A stretch of DNA of 64,000 nucleotides from Lachnospiraceae bacterium (GTDB taxonomy: Bacteria > Bacillota > Clostridia > Lachnospirales > Lachnospiraceae). The translations under genes and the position numbers were made by a program. The stretch is taken from assembly GCA_009779895.1 (NCBI GenBank), contig WRBB01000009.1, forward strand, positions 20,760-84,759, written 5' to 3'. Of this stretch, positions 36,968-46,859 are shown in pieces; position 1 is the stretch's first letter, and each line of letters begins with the position of its first letter. The notes under the pieces were generated by a model. It saw only the letters and a list, made by a program, of their open reading frames with translations, was not told the origin of the DNA and did no database searches.

Positions 36968-36997
36968 CATAGCTTAGAGTTTATCATATAATCATTT

Positions 36998-37762
36998 TCA
37001 AGACAACAAAATCCCCTCTAAAATTTCCAAGCTTTTAAAGTTCTTATCCACATAAAACCATGCTATCTTTTTCATCACCAAACCTAGCTCTATCAATACT
37101 TCTTCGCTTACTTGAAACGTATACAAACTCATCACTTTTTCACTAATAATAAATTGCATGGTATATAAAGTAGAGGGATGCAAACGAATCCTATCTGCCG
37201 AACTTTTGTCAAACTTCTCTACTTCCATACACGCTACACAAATCAAACCACCACCTGCAACACTAAAATAATGCTCTCCCTCCTTGCTCCCACATTTTAT
37301 ACAAGAAAAAACATTTGGTGCCATGCCATGAATCGTCAATGATTTTAATTCAAAAATATAACGTATCAATTCGTTTGATATCCGCTCATTAATTAAAGCC
37401 CGCAATGTCTGATATAATAGCTTCAATAATTCTCTCTCGTCATTTTCCTCTTTCGCATAATAATCCGTCAGCTCTAAAAAATAAAAACCATAGTATGCAC
37501 CCATCAAATCATTGCGCAAATCCTCAAAATAATGGTTGATTTTAACCGACTTCACCGTGTAAGAAGAACGGCCTGCAAACAAAACAAAATCACCAAAAGA
37601 AAAGGGATGGATTAGCCCCACCAACGGACTGCTCGGTTTTCTGGCACCATTGGCAAATGCAGTAATCTTCCCCTTTTCTTTTGTGAGTATCACAACACGG
37701 CGGTCATACTCCTTTACAGGGCTTGTAGAAATAATAATACCCGTAACATTTATTTCATTCAC
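36998..37762 (-). CDS. recO: DNA repair protein RecO
   Basis: Loads RecA onto SSB-coated single-stranded DNA with RecR in gap repair. 254 residues: N-terminal OB fold (VTGIIISTSPVKEYDRRVVI; GKITAFANGARK), a helical part, and a zinc-binding motif CIKCGS with a second CVAC pair. The start is GTG, overlapping the era stop by one base (TAGTG), so translation is coupled to era. era-recO is a conserved pair in Firmicutes. Confidence 0.94.
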   Translation of the reverse strand: MNEINVTGIIISTSPVKEYDRRVVILTKEKGKITAFANGARKPSSPLVGLIHPFSFGDFVLFAGRSSYTVKSVKINHYFEDLRNDLMGAYYGFYFLELTDYYAKEENDERELLKLLYQTLRALINERISNELIRYIFELKSLTIHGMAPNVFSCIKCGSKEGEHYFSVAGGGLICVACMEVEKFDKSSADRIRLHPSTLYTMQFIISEKVMSLYTFQVSEEVLIELGLVMKKIAWFYVDKNFKSLEILEGILLS

Positions 37763-38658
37763 TATGATTTTTCCTCATACCCAAAGTTTTTCAACATCAG
37801 ATCCTTGTCACGCCAGTTCTTCTGTACTTTCACCCACAATTTTAAATTTACCTTACAACCCAGCAAGCGTTCTACTTCAAAACGCGCATTCGTACCAATT
37901 TTTTTGAGCATGCTCCCCTGCTTTCCTATAATGATACCCTTGTGGGAAGCCCGTTCACAAATAATAGTCGCATCAATATGCATCACCCGTCTCTCTTTTT
38001 TCATGCGATCAATCACAACCGCAACACCATGAGGGATTTCCTCTTCCAATACATGCAATGCTTTTTCCCGAATCAACTCGGCCACAATTTGACGCTCCGG
38101 TTGGTCCGTGATGGTATCCGCATCATAAAAAGCTTCTCCATAAGGCATATACTTAAAAATCACCTGCAAAAGCTCCTCCGTATTATCCCCCTGCCTTGCA
38201 GAAATAGGAACAATATCCGCAAAATCAAAAACACGGCGATAGGTATCAATAAAAGCAAACACTTCATCCCGCGCCACCATATCAATTTTATTAATCACCA
38301 AAACAACAGGTACATCAGTTTTCTTTAGCTGCTCCATGATATGTAACTCACCTGCTCCGATAAAATTAGAAGGCTCTACCAGCCACAAAATCAAGTCTAC
38401 TTCATTGACCGTACGCTTTGCCACCTTTACCATATAATCGCCCAATTTATTTTTTGCTTTATGAATACCGGGCGTATCTATAAATACCACCTGTCCCGCA
38501 TCTGTTGTCAATACCGTTTGAATGCGGTTGCGGGTGGTTTGGGGCTTATTGGAAGTAATAGCAATTTTCTGTCCAATCAAATGATTCATCAACGTAGATT
38601 TGCCCACATTGGGTCGCCCAATTAATGTTACAAAACCTACTTTATAACCCTTGCTCAT
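37762..38658 (-). CDS. era: GTPase Era
   Basis: Essential GTPase that binds 16S rRNA near its 3' end and helps assemble the small ribosomal subunit. G1 is GRPNVGKST, G3 DTPG, G4 NKID; the C-terminal KH domain has GIIIGKQGSMLKKIG. About 298 residues from the ATG at 38658, which follows AAGGAG at good spacing; an upstream ATG in frame lacks a site. It overlaps recO by one base. Confidence 0.96.
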   Translation of the reverse strand: MSKGYKVGFVTLIGRPNVGKSTLMNHLIGQKIAITSNKPQTTRNRIQTVLTTDAGQVVFIDTPGIHKAKNKLGDYMVKVAKRTVNEVDLILWLVEPSNFIGAGELHIMEQLKKTDVPVVLVINKIDMVARDEVFAFIDTYRRVFDFADIVPISARQGDNTEELLQVIFKYMPYGEAFYDADTITDQPERQIVAELIREKALHVLEEEIPHGVAVVIDRMKKERRVMHIDATIICERASHKGIIIGKQGSMLKKIGTNARFEVERLLGCKVNLKLWVKVQKNWRDKDLMLKNFGYEEKS

Positions 38659-38717
38659 GAAAATCTCCTTAATATTATGCACATGAGGATTCTTGTTCAC
38701 TTATATAAAAGAATACG

Positions 38718-41645
38718 CTAAAACAAATATGTTACCTCATCAAACAATTCTTTTGCCTCTTCTATTTTTTCTTCACTTCCGATCACGCATAGTTGATCTG
38801 CCGCCAACACCGCTTCTACCACCGCCGCCATGGCACGCACATCTTCTTGGGTCGCACGGATAATCTCTGTTCGCTCTTTTTGTATCATCTCCGCCGTAAC
38901 CCGGTTCATATACAAATTCATAGAACGTTCTCCATTTGCCGAAGGATTCATCGGTCTATCCAAGTTGCTGAATGTACCGATAATGTATTTTACCATATCC
39001 CGCTCACTCACCGTAAAGTTTTTCAAATAATCAACAACACCCTCATACACCTCGTTTGTACGAGCTAAATGGGGGTCACGATAAGACATAAAATAAGATT
39101 TTCCTGTTTTCGCAAAATCGCTCATACAGCCATATGCACCGCCTTTTACACGCACATTTTGCCAGAGGTAATCATAACTTAAAATCACTTTTAATATCTG
39201 TAAAACACCATGATATGCTACGCCATGGTCAATAAAATTGCCCACTCTTGCCACATACTGTACCTTGGAAGAAGTTTTAAAACCCTCATTATGCTTTGCA
39301 CATTGAACCGTACAGAATTTTTCATCCAAAGGTCCGTCCGGATAAAGACTTTCTTTGAATTGTTTCACCTCTTCTTCTATGAAAGTCAAGCTTTCTTTCG
39401 GCGCAGTATAACCAATCAAAAGGTTTGCTGCAGTAAATAACTTTCTTGCCAAATCTTGCAAATGTTTCATCAAGTTATCTTTATGCGCATCAAAATCTTC
39501 TTCTATTTCTTTGACCTTTTGATAAAAACCAATCCCATCTGTGTCATCTTTAAACTTTTCCGCAGGTGACGCATAAGACAATGCCCGAATCGCTGCCGCT
39601 ATATGACCCGACGACTGAAAATACATTTGCAAACGTGATTTGAGCATGCTCAAAATCTCTTTTAAACGCTTTTCGTCATTGAATTTACTTTCCATCAAAA
39701 TTTCTCGCATCATAGAAAGGAGCACATCCATTTTTGGGTACAATGCCTTACCTTTTAACTCCAAAGTCGTGATATATTTTTTCTCTTTTACACGTGTCAC
39801 ATCAGAATAAAGCTCCAAGGAAGTGCCAATACCGCCTGTGTGTACATTAATTTCATTGTATAACTGTGCGTATGGATAATTATTTGTATCAATGATACCC
39901 AATACCGCCTGTAAAATTCCCACATAAACCAATTCCTCTTCCGGAATATGCCCCAAATCAAAGAGCATTGTAATATAACCAATGCCATTAGTTTCAATAT
40001 CATGATGAACGACCTTTATACCTGCAATATTGATTTCCTCATTGTAAATGGGCGCAATCACAGGAGAAATATCCGCTCGTGCCAAAACAGGAATCTTCTC
40101 CAAATCCTCCAATGACGTTTCCGCCTCTTGATAAGCTTCCAAACCTTGGGTTTTTTCCACCAGTCCGGCGATCTCTTTTTCGCTTAATGATTTTTTATAA
40201 TTATTTAATGTCTCTTTTAATTCATTGTCCAAGCGAAGACTCTGACCTTTTTCCGGTACCACCACTACAATAGAACCATGCATATTGTCCAACAAATATG
40301 TTTGAATCAATTTCTCATAATAACCATCTGCAATCTTTCCTTTCAGAAATTCAAAGGTTTCCAAAAGCTCCAAGTGCATAAAAGGATGATTTTCATCATA
40401 AAGCCAACTATTGAATACATTTAATCCATGGATCAAACCCTTGGGATAACTGCCAAAATCAGCCTCTCGAAAACGAAATTCATAATAATTGATACCGGCT
40501 AAAATCGCCTTTTGATCCACACCTTTTTGCACAATATCTACCAATGTATTTTCTATCACTTTCACAAATTCAGCCTTTTGCGCTTTATTTGCATGTTTGG
40601 CCACCACAGAAAAAACAGGCTGATAAACACCATCATCATAAGAGCCCAAAATGTCTTTGCCAATGCCCGCTTCAATCAAAGCCTTTTTCAAAGGTGCGCC
40701 CGGTGCAGACAGCAATGCATAATCCAAAATCATAAAAGCCCAGCACAACTCTTTTTCTAAACTGGTACCAATGACTTTATTATAAGATAAAAACGTATTA
40801 TTTTCTTCTGATTCTTCTGCCGTAATGGAATAACGCTTCTCCCACTCTTTTATTTTATCAAAGGGTTTTTGATAAGTAATTTCAGAATCTATCTCCTTAT
40901 ACGCAAATTGACTCAAATAATGTTCATCCAGCCAAATCAATTTTTCTACCATATCCATTTGGCCATAAAGGTAAATATAACTATTGGATGGATGATAATA
41001 ATTTCTATGGAAATCCAAAAACTGTGCATAAGTCAAATCCGGAATATTTTCAGGATCTCCGCCCGACTCGTTGGAATATTGATTATCCGGAAAAAGGGAA
41101 TTGAGAATCATTCTATCCAAAACACCCTCCGGAGAAGAAAATGCACCTTTCATTTCATTATAAACCACTCCATTATACGTCAACGCATCCTCCGGATTTT
41201 CTAACTTATAACTCCAACCCTCTTGGCAAAAAATCTCTTCATATTTATAAATATTGGGATAAAACACCGCATCCATATAAACATGCATCAGATTTTGAAA
41301 ATCTTTGTCGTTGCAACTGGCAACCGGATACAAGGTTTTGTCCGGATAGGTCATGGCATTTAAAAAAGTATTCAAAGAACCCTTAACCAGCTCCACAAAT
41401 GGGTCTTTCAAAGGAAAATCACGGGAACCGCATAAAACCGAATGTTCCATAATATGAGGTAGGCCTGTACTGTCCGTAGGAGGCGTGCGAAAACCAATGG
41501 TAAACACCTTGTTTGTATCATCATTTTCCATAAGTAAAATACGTGCCCCACTTTTTTTATGCTTTAATAATGTTCCTCTTGCATGTATATCAGACAGTTC
41601 TTTTTGTTCAACCAGCTCAAATGCTTTTAACTCTTTTAACGTCAT
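38718..41645 (-). CDS. M16C zinc metallopeptidase (presequence-protease type)
   Basis: About 975 residues, of the family that includes PreP/Cym1 and bacterial homologues that degrade free peptides inside a closed chamber. The inverted zinc motif HIMEHSVLCGS is near the N-terminus (HxxEH), with NAMTYPDKTLYPVAS; the distal glutamate lies in the VVYNEMKGAFSSPEGVL stretch. The second half is the catalytically silent M16C repeat with RVKGGAYG. ATG 41645 is used because GAGGG lies eight bases upstream; the frame opens at GTG 41654. No signal peptide, so cytoplasmic. It lies between glpK and era without overlap. Confidence 0.9.
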   Translation of the reverse strand: MTLKELKAFELVEQKELSDIHARGTLLKHKKSGARILLMENDDTNKVFTIGFRTPPTDSTGLPHIMEHSVLCGSRDFPLKDPFVELVKGSLNTFLNAMTYPDKTLYPVASCNDKDFQNLMHVYMDAVFYPNIYKYEEIFCQEGWSYKLENPEDALTYNGVVYNEMKGAFSSPEGVLDRMILNSLFPDNQYSNESGGDPENIPDLTYAQFLDFHRNYYHPSNSYIYLYGQMDMVEKLIWLDEHYLSQFAYKEIDSEITYQKPFDKIKEWEKRYSITAEESEENNTFLSYNKVIGTSLEKELCWAFMILDYALLSAPGAPLKKALIEAGIGKDILGSYDDGVYQPVFSVVAKHANKAQKAEFVKVIENTLVDIVQKGVDQKAILAGINYYEFRFREADFGSYPKGLIHGLNVFNSWLYDENHPFMHLELLETFEFLKGKIADGYYEKLIQTYLLDNMHGSIVVVVPEKGQSLRLDNELKETLNNYKKSLSEKEIAGLVEKTQGLEAYQEAETSLEDLEKIPVLARADISPVIAPIYNEEINIAGIKVVHHDIETNGIGYITMLFDLGHIPEEELVYVGILQAVLGIIDTNNYPYAQLYNEINVHTGGIGTSLELYSDVTRVKEKKYITTLELKGKALYPKMDVLLSMMREILMESKFNDEKRLKEILSMLKSRLQMYFQSSGHIAAAIRALSYASPAEKFKDDTDGIGFYQKVKEIEEDFDAHKDNLMKHLQDLARKLFTAANLLIGYTAPKESLTFIEEEVKQFKESLYPDGPLDEKFCTVQCAKHNEGFKTSSKVQYVARVGNFIDHGVAYHGVLQILKVILSYDYLWQNVRVKGGAYGCMSDFAKTGKSYFMSYRDPHLARTNEVYEGVVDYLKNFTVSERDMVKYIIGTFSNLDRPMNPSANGERSMNLYMNRVTAEMIQKERTEIIRATQEDVRAMAAVVEAVLAADQLCVIGSEEKIEEAKELFDEVTYLF

Positions 41646-41673
41646 TTGCGTCACCCTCTTTTCATTTTATTTT

Positions 41674-43167
41674 TTATTGCACTTCCCAGCCTTTGGCATA
41701 TTCTACCGCTTTTTGCCAACCTGCCAGCATATTTTCCCTTTTTTCTTTCTCTAAACCCGGCTCAAATGTACGGCTAATCACTTGACAATTTACAATATCT
41801 TCTTTACTTTTCCAAAAACCAACCGCCAATCCTGCCAAAAATGCCACGCCCATGGCTGTGGTTTCTACACACTTTGGCCGCTGCACAGGCGAATTGCTCA
41901 AATCAGCTTGTGTTTGCATGAGTAAGTTGTTGGCACTGGCACCACCATCTACTTTCAAAGAAGCCAATGACACACCACTGTCTTTTTCCATCGCGCCCAA
42001 TACATCATTCACCTGATAAGCCAATGAATCTAAGGTAGCACGAATAATATGATATTTATTGACACCCCGTGTGATTCCCAAAATCGTTCCTCTTGCATAA
42101 GAATCCCAATAAGGCGCACCCAAACCTGTAAATGCAGGCACTACATAACAACCGTTGGTATCCGAGACTTTCCCAGCAAAATATTCGGAATCTTGTGCCG
42201 ACTCAATCAAGCCTAACTCATCACGCAACCACTGAATCGCCGCCCCTGCAACAAAAACAGAACCCTCCAATGCATAGGTAATTTTATTTTCAATGCCCCA
42301 AGCAATGGTGGTCAATAATCCATTTTTTGAAAAAACCGGCTTTTCTCCGGTATTCATTAATAAAAAGCAGCCTGTGCCATAAGTATTTTTTGTATCACCT
42401 TTCTCAAAACAGGCCTGTCCAAACAAAGCCGCTTGTTGGTCACCTGCGGCACCAGCAATGGGAATGGGAGCACCAAACAAACTAGGACTTGTTGTGCCAT
42501 AAATCTCACTTGATTTTTTTACCTCCGGTAACATGCTACGCGGAATATCCAACTCTGCGATAATATCCGCATCCCACTCCAAGGTATTGATATTAAATAA
42601 CATTGTACGGGCAGCATTGGAATAATCACTTATGTGAACATCCCCTTTGGTAAACTTCCAAATCAGCCACGTTTCCACTGTACCAAAAAGCAATTCACCC
42701 TTTTCGGCTCTTTCACGGGCACCTGTTACATGATCCAAAATCCATTTGATTTTGGTGGCTGAAAAATAAGCATCCATCACCAAACCTGTCTTTTTTTGGA
42801 AACATTCTGTTAGACCCTTTTTTTTGAGCGCATCACAATAGGCAGCTGTTCTGCGACACTGCCAAACAATTGCCGGACACACCGGCTGTCCTGACTCTTT
42901 GTCCCAAACTACAGTGGTCTCCCTTTGATTGGAAATACCAATCGCAGCAATATCCGTTGCGGTTGCATTGATATTGTCCATCGCTTTTTCAATCACTTCC
43001 AATAATGTTGACCAAATTTCTTCGGCATTGTGGGCAACCCAACCGGGCTTTGGGAAAATCTGGGTAAATTCCTTTTGTGCAATGCTGCAAACATCCCCCT
43101 TTTGATCAAACAAAATACAACGGTTACTGGTTGTACCCGAATCCAATGCCATAATATATTTTGACAT
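41674..43167 (-). CDS. glpK: Glycerol kinase
   Basis: Phosphorylates glycerol to glycerol 3-phosphate with ATP. 497 residues of the FGGY family: [15 protein letters not shown], the substrate-binding [25 protein letters not shown] and the C-terminal [11 protein letters not shown]. No glpF or glpD is adjacent; the neighbours are a peptidase and a diguanylate cyclase, so this may supply glycerol 3-phosphate for lipids as well as catabolism. plsC, a user of acylated glycerol 3-phosphate, lies further on in the window but in another operon. Confidence 0.96.
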   Translation of the reverse strand: MSKYIMALDSGTTSNRCILFDQKGDVCSIAQKEFTQIFPKPGWVAHNAEEIWSTLLEVIEKAMDNINATATDIAAIGISNQRETTVVWDKESGQPVCPAIVWQCRRTAAYCDALKKKGLTECFQKKTGLVMDAYFSATKIKWILDHVTGARERAEKGELLFGTVETWLIWKFTKGDVHISDYSNAARTMLFNINTLEWDADIIAELDIPRSMLPEVKKSSEIYGTTSPSLFGAPIPIAGAAGDQQAALFGQACFEKGDTKNTYGTGCFLLMNTGEKPVFSKNGLLTTIAWGIENKITYALEGSVFVAGAAIQWLRDELGLIESAQDSEYFAGKVSDTNGCYVVPAFTGLGAPYWDSYARGTILGITRGVNKYHIIRATLDSLAYQVNDVLGAMEKDSGVSLASLKVDGGASANNLLMQTQADLSNSPVQRPKCVETTAMGVAFLAGLAVGFWKSKEDIVNCQVISRTFEPGLEKEKRENMLAGWQKAVEYAKGWEVQ

Positions 43168-43203
43168 AAATCATAACCTCCTTAGAAAACATCTGAATTT
43201 TGA

Positions 43204-44925
43204 TTAAAAGTCTTCGGCCCGATTGTGACCACGATGTTTCATATGACTTTTATTTTCATACATATCTGCATCCGCCCGCTTTTGTGTTGCATAAATATCC
43301 GCATCCAAATCGGAATCAAATTTTGCATATCCTGAAGCAATACCCATCATGAAAGAATGTTTCGCAAACACACCTGCTTCGCTCATTTTTTCAATCTGCG
43401 CCGAGATCTGTCCATACAATCCTTTTGCCTCTTCTTCTGATAAATGTTGCACAATCACACAAAATTCATCACCGCCAATCCGATAAGCTCTGCCGTACTT
43501 ACCAAAATATTCCTGAATAATCCCTGCCGATGTCTTAATATATTGATCACCCATATCATGTCCATAGTTATCATTGGCCATTTTTAGATTGTTCAAATCA
43601 CACATAACAATCCCATACTGTAGCAATGTTTCCTTTGGCAAATGCGACAACTCTATCAACTTCCGGTCAAAAGCCGCCCGATTCTTTAAATCTGTCATAG
43701 TATCTCGTTCCGCTTCTTTTTTAATGCTCTGTGCTTCCTTGCCCTCCGCAATTAATTTTACGGAGTTATTCAAAACCAAGAAAATCATACCCAGCAAAAA
43801 AATCATAATACCAAGGCGATTGTAACGGGCAGAATCAATTACATTATAAGAATAAGAATATACCGTACCCACAATACCAAATAAGGCACTGATGACAATC
43901 AAAATCACATAAAAACGTAATATCATTTGTAATTTTGCATTTTGTCGTTTGCTTCGTACCAATAATCGAATCACCACAAAGAAAGAATACGCAATTGCCA
44001 ATACACCAATGAGTGTACTGGAATAAGATGTGGTCATAAAATCAGCCCACCCGATGCTCTGCAAGATTAAACTAATCCAAAAACTAATGAAACTGGCCCA
44101 AATCAAAAACCGCATAAATTTATCCTGCTTTAAAGAAAGGGCAATCATCATAAACTGGAGCTGGAGAAAGTTGGCAATTTTTAACGAAAGAAAAGCCAGT
44201 TGATTGGAAAAGAGTGCATGACCAAAAAACAATGACGGCACTTGTGTTTCCAACAAAGACCAAATACTCATAAAGAAAATGGTCAGAACAATATAAGAAA
44301 TAATCTCCTCACCACTTTTTCTTTTTATTGTATAAATCCAATAAATAAAACCAACCACACTTACAAACAGCATCAGCAAACTAACCACAATCGCAAGAAT
44401 TTGGCTTTCTACAAAGCTTAATATAATGTCACCCCGATCTCCAAAATAAAATGCCGGAATGGACACGCCGCCTGTTCCATAACTATTGGTTAGCGTAATA
44501 GTAATTGTACCACCTGCATGTGTACTTTGTAAATTGACAAAATTCCAAACTTTACCCGGCGTATGACTAATGGCTCCTTGCGGTTCCTTTAATTCATAAA
44601 TCACCATGCCGTCTACTTTCACTTCTACCGTTTGAAATGTAGTGAAAAAACCAATATAATCTTTTTCATTTATATGTTCACCAAGAGGTCTACTTAAAGT
44701 CACAATCCCCGTTCCTGCCGAGTCGATATGCCCGGGCAAAACATCCCATTTCGTCAAAGTTGTATCCACAAGACTTGACCAGTCCGTTTCCATCATTTGA
44801 AATGGCTGATTGTCTTCCCTGGATTGGGTATTGTCGAAAAAAAGAAGAACTGTTATGATAAAAATAACAAAAGCGATTATCTGAGAAATTAACATTTTTT
44901 TACCAAATACTTTTTGTTCTATCAT
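43204..44925 (-). CDS. Membrane-bound diguanylate cyclase
   Basis: About 573 residues. A first membrane helix (AFVIFIITVLLFF), an extracytoplasmic beta-rich domain of roughly 130 residues, then seven or so membrane segments from about residue 180 to 390 (7TM-sensor-like layout), then a GGDEF domain. The active site RIGGDEFC is complete, so it should make cyclic di-GMP from GTP. DLNNLKMANDNYGHDMGD is the metal and base-binding part. The ATG follows GGAGGTG. The extracytoplasmic domain may bind a small ligand or sugar; this is unknown. No c-di-GMP riboswitch or PilZ protein is seen in the window. Confidence 0.9.
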   Translation of the reverse strand: MIEQKVFGKKMLISQIIAFVIFIITVLLFFDNTQSREDNQPFQMMETDWSSLVDTTLTKWDVLPGHIDSAGTGIVTLSRPLGEHINEKDYIGFFTTFQTVEVKVDGMVIYELKEPQGAISHTPGKVWNFVNLQSTHAGGTITITLTNSYGTGGVSIPAFYFGDRGDIILSFVESQILAIVVSLLMLFVSVVGFIYWIYTIKRKSGEEIISYIVLTIFFMSIWSLLETQVPSLFFGHALFSNQLAFLSLKIANFLQLQFMMIALSLKQDKFMRFLIWASFISFWISLILQSIGWADFMTTSYSSTLIGVLAIAYSFFVVIRLLVRSKRQNAKLQMILRFYVILIVISALFGIVGTVYSYSYNVIDSARYNRLGIMIFLLGMIFLVLNNSVKLIAEGKEAQSIKKEAERDTMTDLKNRAAFDRKLIELSHLPKETLLQYGIVMCDLNNLKMANDNYGHDMGDQYIKTSAGIIQEYFGKYGRAYRIGGDEFCVIVQHLSEEEAKGLYGQISAQIEKMSEAGVFAKHSFMMGIASGYAKFDSDLDADIYATQKRADADMYENKSHMKHRGHNRAEDF

Positions 44926-45013
44926 CATCCCACCTCCTGCAATGTGATTACTTTCTCATTATATCATATTTTAGGTTGATTTGATGGAAAATTTTAAGAG
45001 GAGACTACATATT

Positions 45014-45655
45014 ATGCTAAATCATGCACAAATCTTATACTGCTTAGAAGAAATGGGGCACATGTTTCCCGATGCCCATTGCGAACTAAACCACAGCAAT
45101 CCCTTTGAATTGGTGGTTGCTGTCAGTCTTTCGGCTCAATGTACCGATGTTTTAGTCAATAAAGTCACCAAAAATTTATTTCAAAAATATAAAACGCCGG
45201 AAGATTATTTGGCTGTACCTTTGGAAGAATTACAAGAAGATATCCGCTCCATTGGTTTGTATCGCAACAAAGCAAAAAATCTTCAAAAAATGTGCCAAAG
45301 TTTATTAGAAGACTACAACGGTGTTGTTCCCAATGAACGGGAAAAGCTGGAAACACTGGCAGGCGTAGGCCGAAAAACCGCCAATGTGGTGCTCGCAGTG
45401 GCATTTAACGTACCAACCATCGCGGTTGATACCCATGTGGAACGTGTCAGTAAACGCCTCGCTTTTTGCCGGCAAAAAGATTCTGTCTTGGAAGTAGAAA
45501 AAACCCTTATGAAAAAGATACCCAAAGAGCAATGGACACTTTCCCATCATCGCTTGATTTTTTTTGGTCGCTATTTCTGCCGTGCACAAAAACCGTCCTG
45601 CTCAAACTGCCCTTTGGCTCATTTGTGTAAAGAGGGGAAAAAACGCCTAAAATAG
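45014..45655 (+). CDS. nth: Endonuclease III
   Basis: DNA glycosylase/AP lyase that removes oxidised pyrimidines. 213 residues from ATG 45014, which has AAGAGGAG about 10 bases upstream. The helix-hairpin-helix and catalytic Lys are in LAGVGRKTANVV, the catalytic Asp in VDTHVERVS, and the [4Fe-4S] ligands follow the C-x6-C-x2-C-x5-C pattern at the C-terminus (CRAQKPSCSNCPLAHLC). Divergent from the diguanylate cyclase; it precedes the Mrp operon by about 90 bases. Confidence 0.96.
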   Translation: MLNHAQILYCLEEMGHMFPDAHCELNHSNPFELVVAVSLSAQCTDVLVNKVTKNLFQKYKTPEDYLAVPLEELQEDIRSIGLYRNKAKNLQKMCQSLLEDYNGVVPNEREKLETLAGVGRKTANVVLAVAFNVPTIAVDTHVERVSKRLAFCRQKDSVLEVEKTLMKKIPKEQWTLSHHRLIFFGRYFCRAQKPSCSNCPLAHLCKEGKKRLK

Positions 45656-45656
45656 C

Positions 45657-45684
45657 TTGCTTTTTATATTATTTATGATAAGAT
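45657..45684 (+). promoter_or_regulatory. Possible promoter of the Mrp operon
   Basis: TTGCTT, 16-base spacer, TAAGAT, starting at the end of nth. A small GGATAA-type hairpin lies between it and mrpE. Weak match. Confidence 0.35.
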
Positions 45685-45743
45685 GGTCTTTATCCGCTAT
45701 GGATAAACCTTATATCCATTAGACAATCTGTGGGAGGTTTGTG

Positions 45744-46241
45744 ATGCACATATTTCAAGCGAGAAAAAACGACATACCGGCATGGATTGTCCTGATGTTG
45801 GTTTGGATTATTCTAATGGGTGAATTGAGTCTCTATGCTTTGATTTCTGCCCCCATTGTCAGTTTTGGATGCATTTTGATATTACATAAATTTTTGCCGA
45901 CAGCATATATTCAAAATGTCAATTTTCTAAAGCTGATATTTCATTATATTACGTTGGTCGGTAAAATTTATCTCAATGGCTTTTATGTGATTAAAATTAT
46001 TTTAACCAAAGGGCAGGCAGATATTACAGAAGTGGATACCAACTTAAAGAACCCTTTTTTGCGAGCTGTACTGATACATTCCATTACCTTAACCCCCGGT
46101 TCTATTCCCTTGGCACTAGAGGGCAAAAAAATGACCGTACTCAATTTAGCCAATCCCAATGACCTGCACTCTTTTGAGGACATCAACAAACTACGGCAAG
46201 GATTGGAAAAAGCATTAATCAAAGCAGAGCAGGAAACGTAG
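45744..46241 (+). CDS. mrpE: Mrp antiporter subunit E
   Basis: Small subunit of the multi-subunit Na+/H+ (cation/proton) antiporter in the cytoplasmic membrane. 165 residues with two to three hydrophobic segments at the N-terminus and a conserved stretch HSITLTPGSIPLALEGKKMTV that matches the MrpE family signature. The ATG lies after GGGAGG; the GTG directly before it is an alternative. First gene of a tightly packed operon E-F-G-(A'B)-C-D. Confidence 0.9.
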   Translation: MHIFQARKNDIPAWIVLMLVWIILMGELSLYALISAPIVSFGCILILHKFLPTAYIQNVNFLKLIFHYITLVGKIYLNGFYVIKIILTKGQADITEVDTNLKNPFLRAVLIHSITLTPGSIPLALEGKKMTVLNLANPNDLHSFEDINKLRQGLEKALIKAEQET

Positions 46242-46284
46242 ATTATGATAACCATGCATCTAAAATAAGCAGAAAGGATTCGCC

Positions 46285-46539
46285 ATGTACATTTTATGGG
46301 CTATGTTAATCTTTTTGATTCCCTATTTGGTTCTCATTGTGCGAGGGCCTACCGTTTGGGATCGGATACTGGGCATGTCCTTGGTATCAACAAAAATTAT
46401 TATTATTGTCATTATTTTTTCATCTTTGAATCACTTGGATTACCTAACTGACTTTGCCATCATTTATGTTTTGTTGGGCTTTATTGTTACATTTTTTATC
46501 ACTACATTTTTGGTTACACGGAAAAAGAGGGAAAAATAA
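46285..46539 (+). CDS. mrpF: Mrp antiporter subunit F
   Basis: 84 residues with three membrane segments. The family signature RGPTVWDRILGMSLVSTK is clear, followed by DFAIIYVLLGFIVTFFITTFL. Lies 43 bases after mrpE, with AGAAAGGA before the ATG, and one base ahead of mrpG. Confidence 0.9.
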   Translation: MYILWAMLIFLIPYLVLIVRGPTVWDRILGMSLVSTKIIIIVIIFSSLNHLDYLTDFAIIYVLLGFIVTFFITTFLVTRKKREK

Positions 46540-46540
46540 A

Positions 46541-46858
46541 GTGGAAATCCTAGGGAATATTATTATTATTTTAGGTATCATTTTTATGTTATTTGGTGTA
46601 ATCGGCATCTTCCGATACCAAAATTTCTTTGTACGAATATTGATTGCCTCAAAAATAGATACCGTTGGGGCCTTAACCGTCGTGATTGGCCTTGCTGTCA
46701 AACACGGCTTTAGTTTTTTTTCTTTACGTGTTGTACTTTTATTGGTTTTGATGTTTATCATCAATCCTATGGTTACACATATTATTGCCCGCTCAGCTTA
46801 TGAAAGCGGACAAAATATTGATGGTTCTGTAGATGACATCGAAGAGGGTAATGAATAA
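46541..46858 (+). CDS. mrpG: Mrp antiporter subunit G
   Basis: About 105 residues with three membrane segments. GILGVIGIFR-like sequence is present as MLFGVIGIFRYQNFFVRILI, then ASKIDTVGALTVVIGL, as expected of MrpG. The start is GTG at 46541, one base after the mrpF stop, with GAGGG about 11 bases upstream; no in-frame ATG is sensible because earlier codons lie inside mrpF. Confidence 0.88.
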   Translation: MEILGNIIIILGIIFMLFGVIGIFRYQNFFVRILIASKIDTVGALTVVIGLAVKHGFSFFSLRVVLLLVLMFIINPMVTHIIARSAYESGQNIDGSVDDIEEGNE

Positions 46859-46859
46859 A

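Noticed and set aside
35000..38700. T-box riboswitch ahead of glyS (also hisS, aspS)
   Set aside because: The gaps are too short (40-104 bases) and no AGGGTGG-type T-box sequence or specifier stem-loop is seen.
43204..44925. c-di-GMP riboswitch near the diguanylate cyclase
   Set aside because: The gap to the divergent nth gene is about 55-90 bases with no conserved GEMM core.
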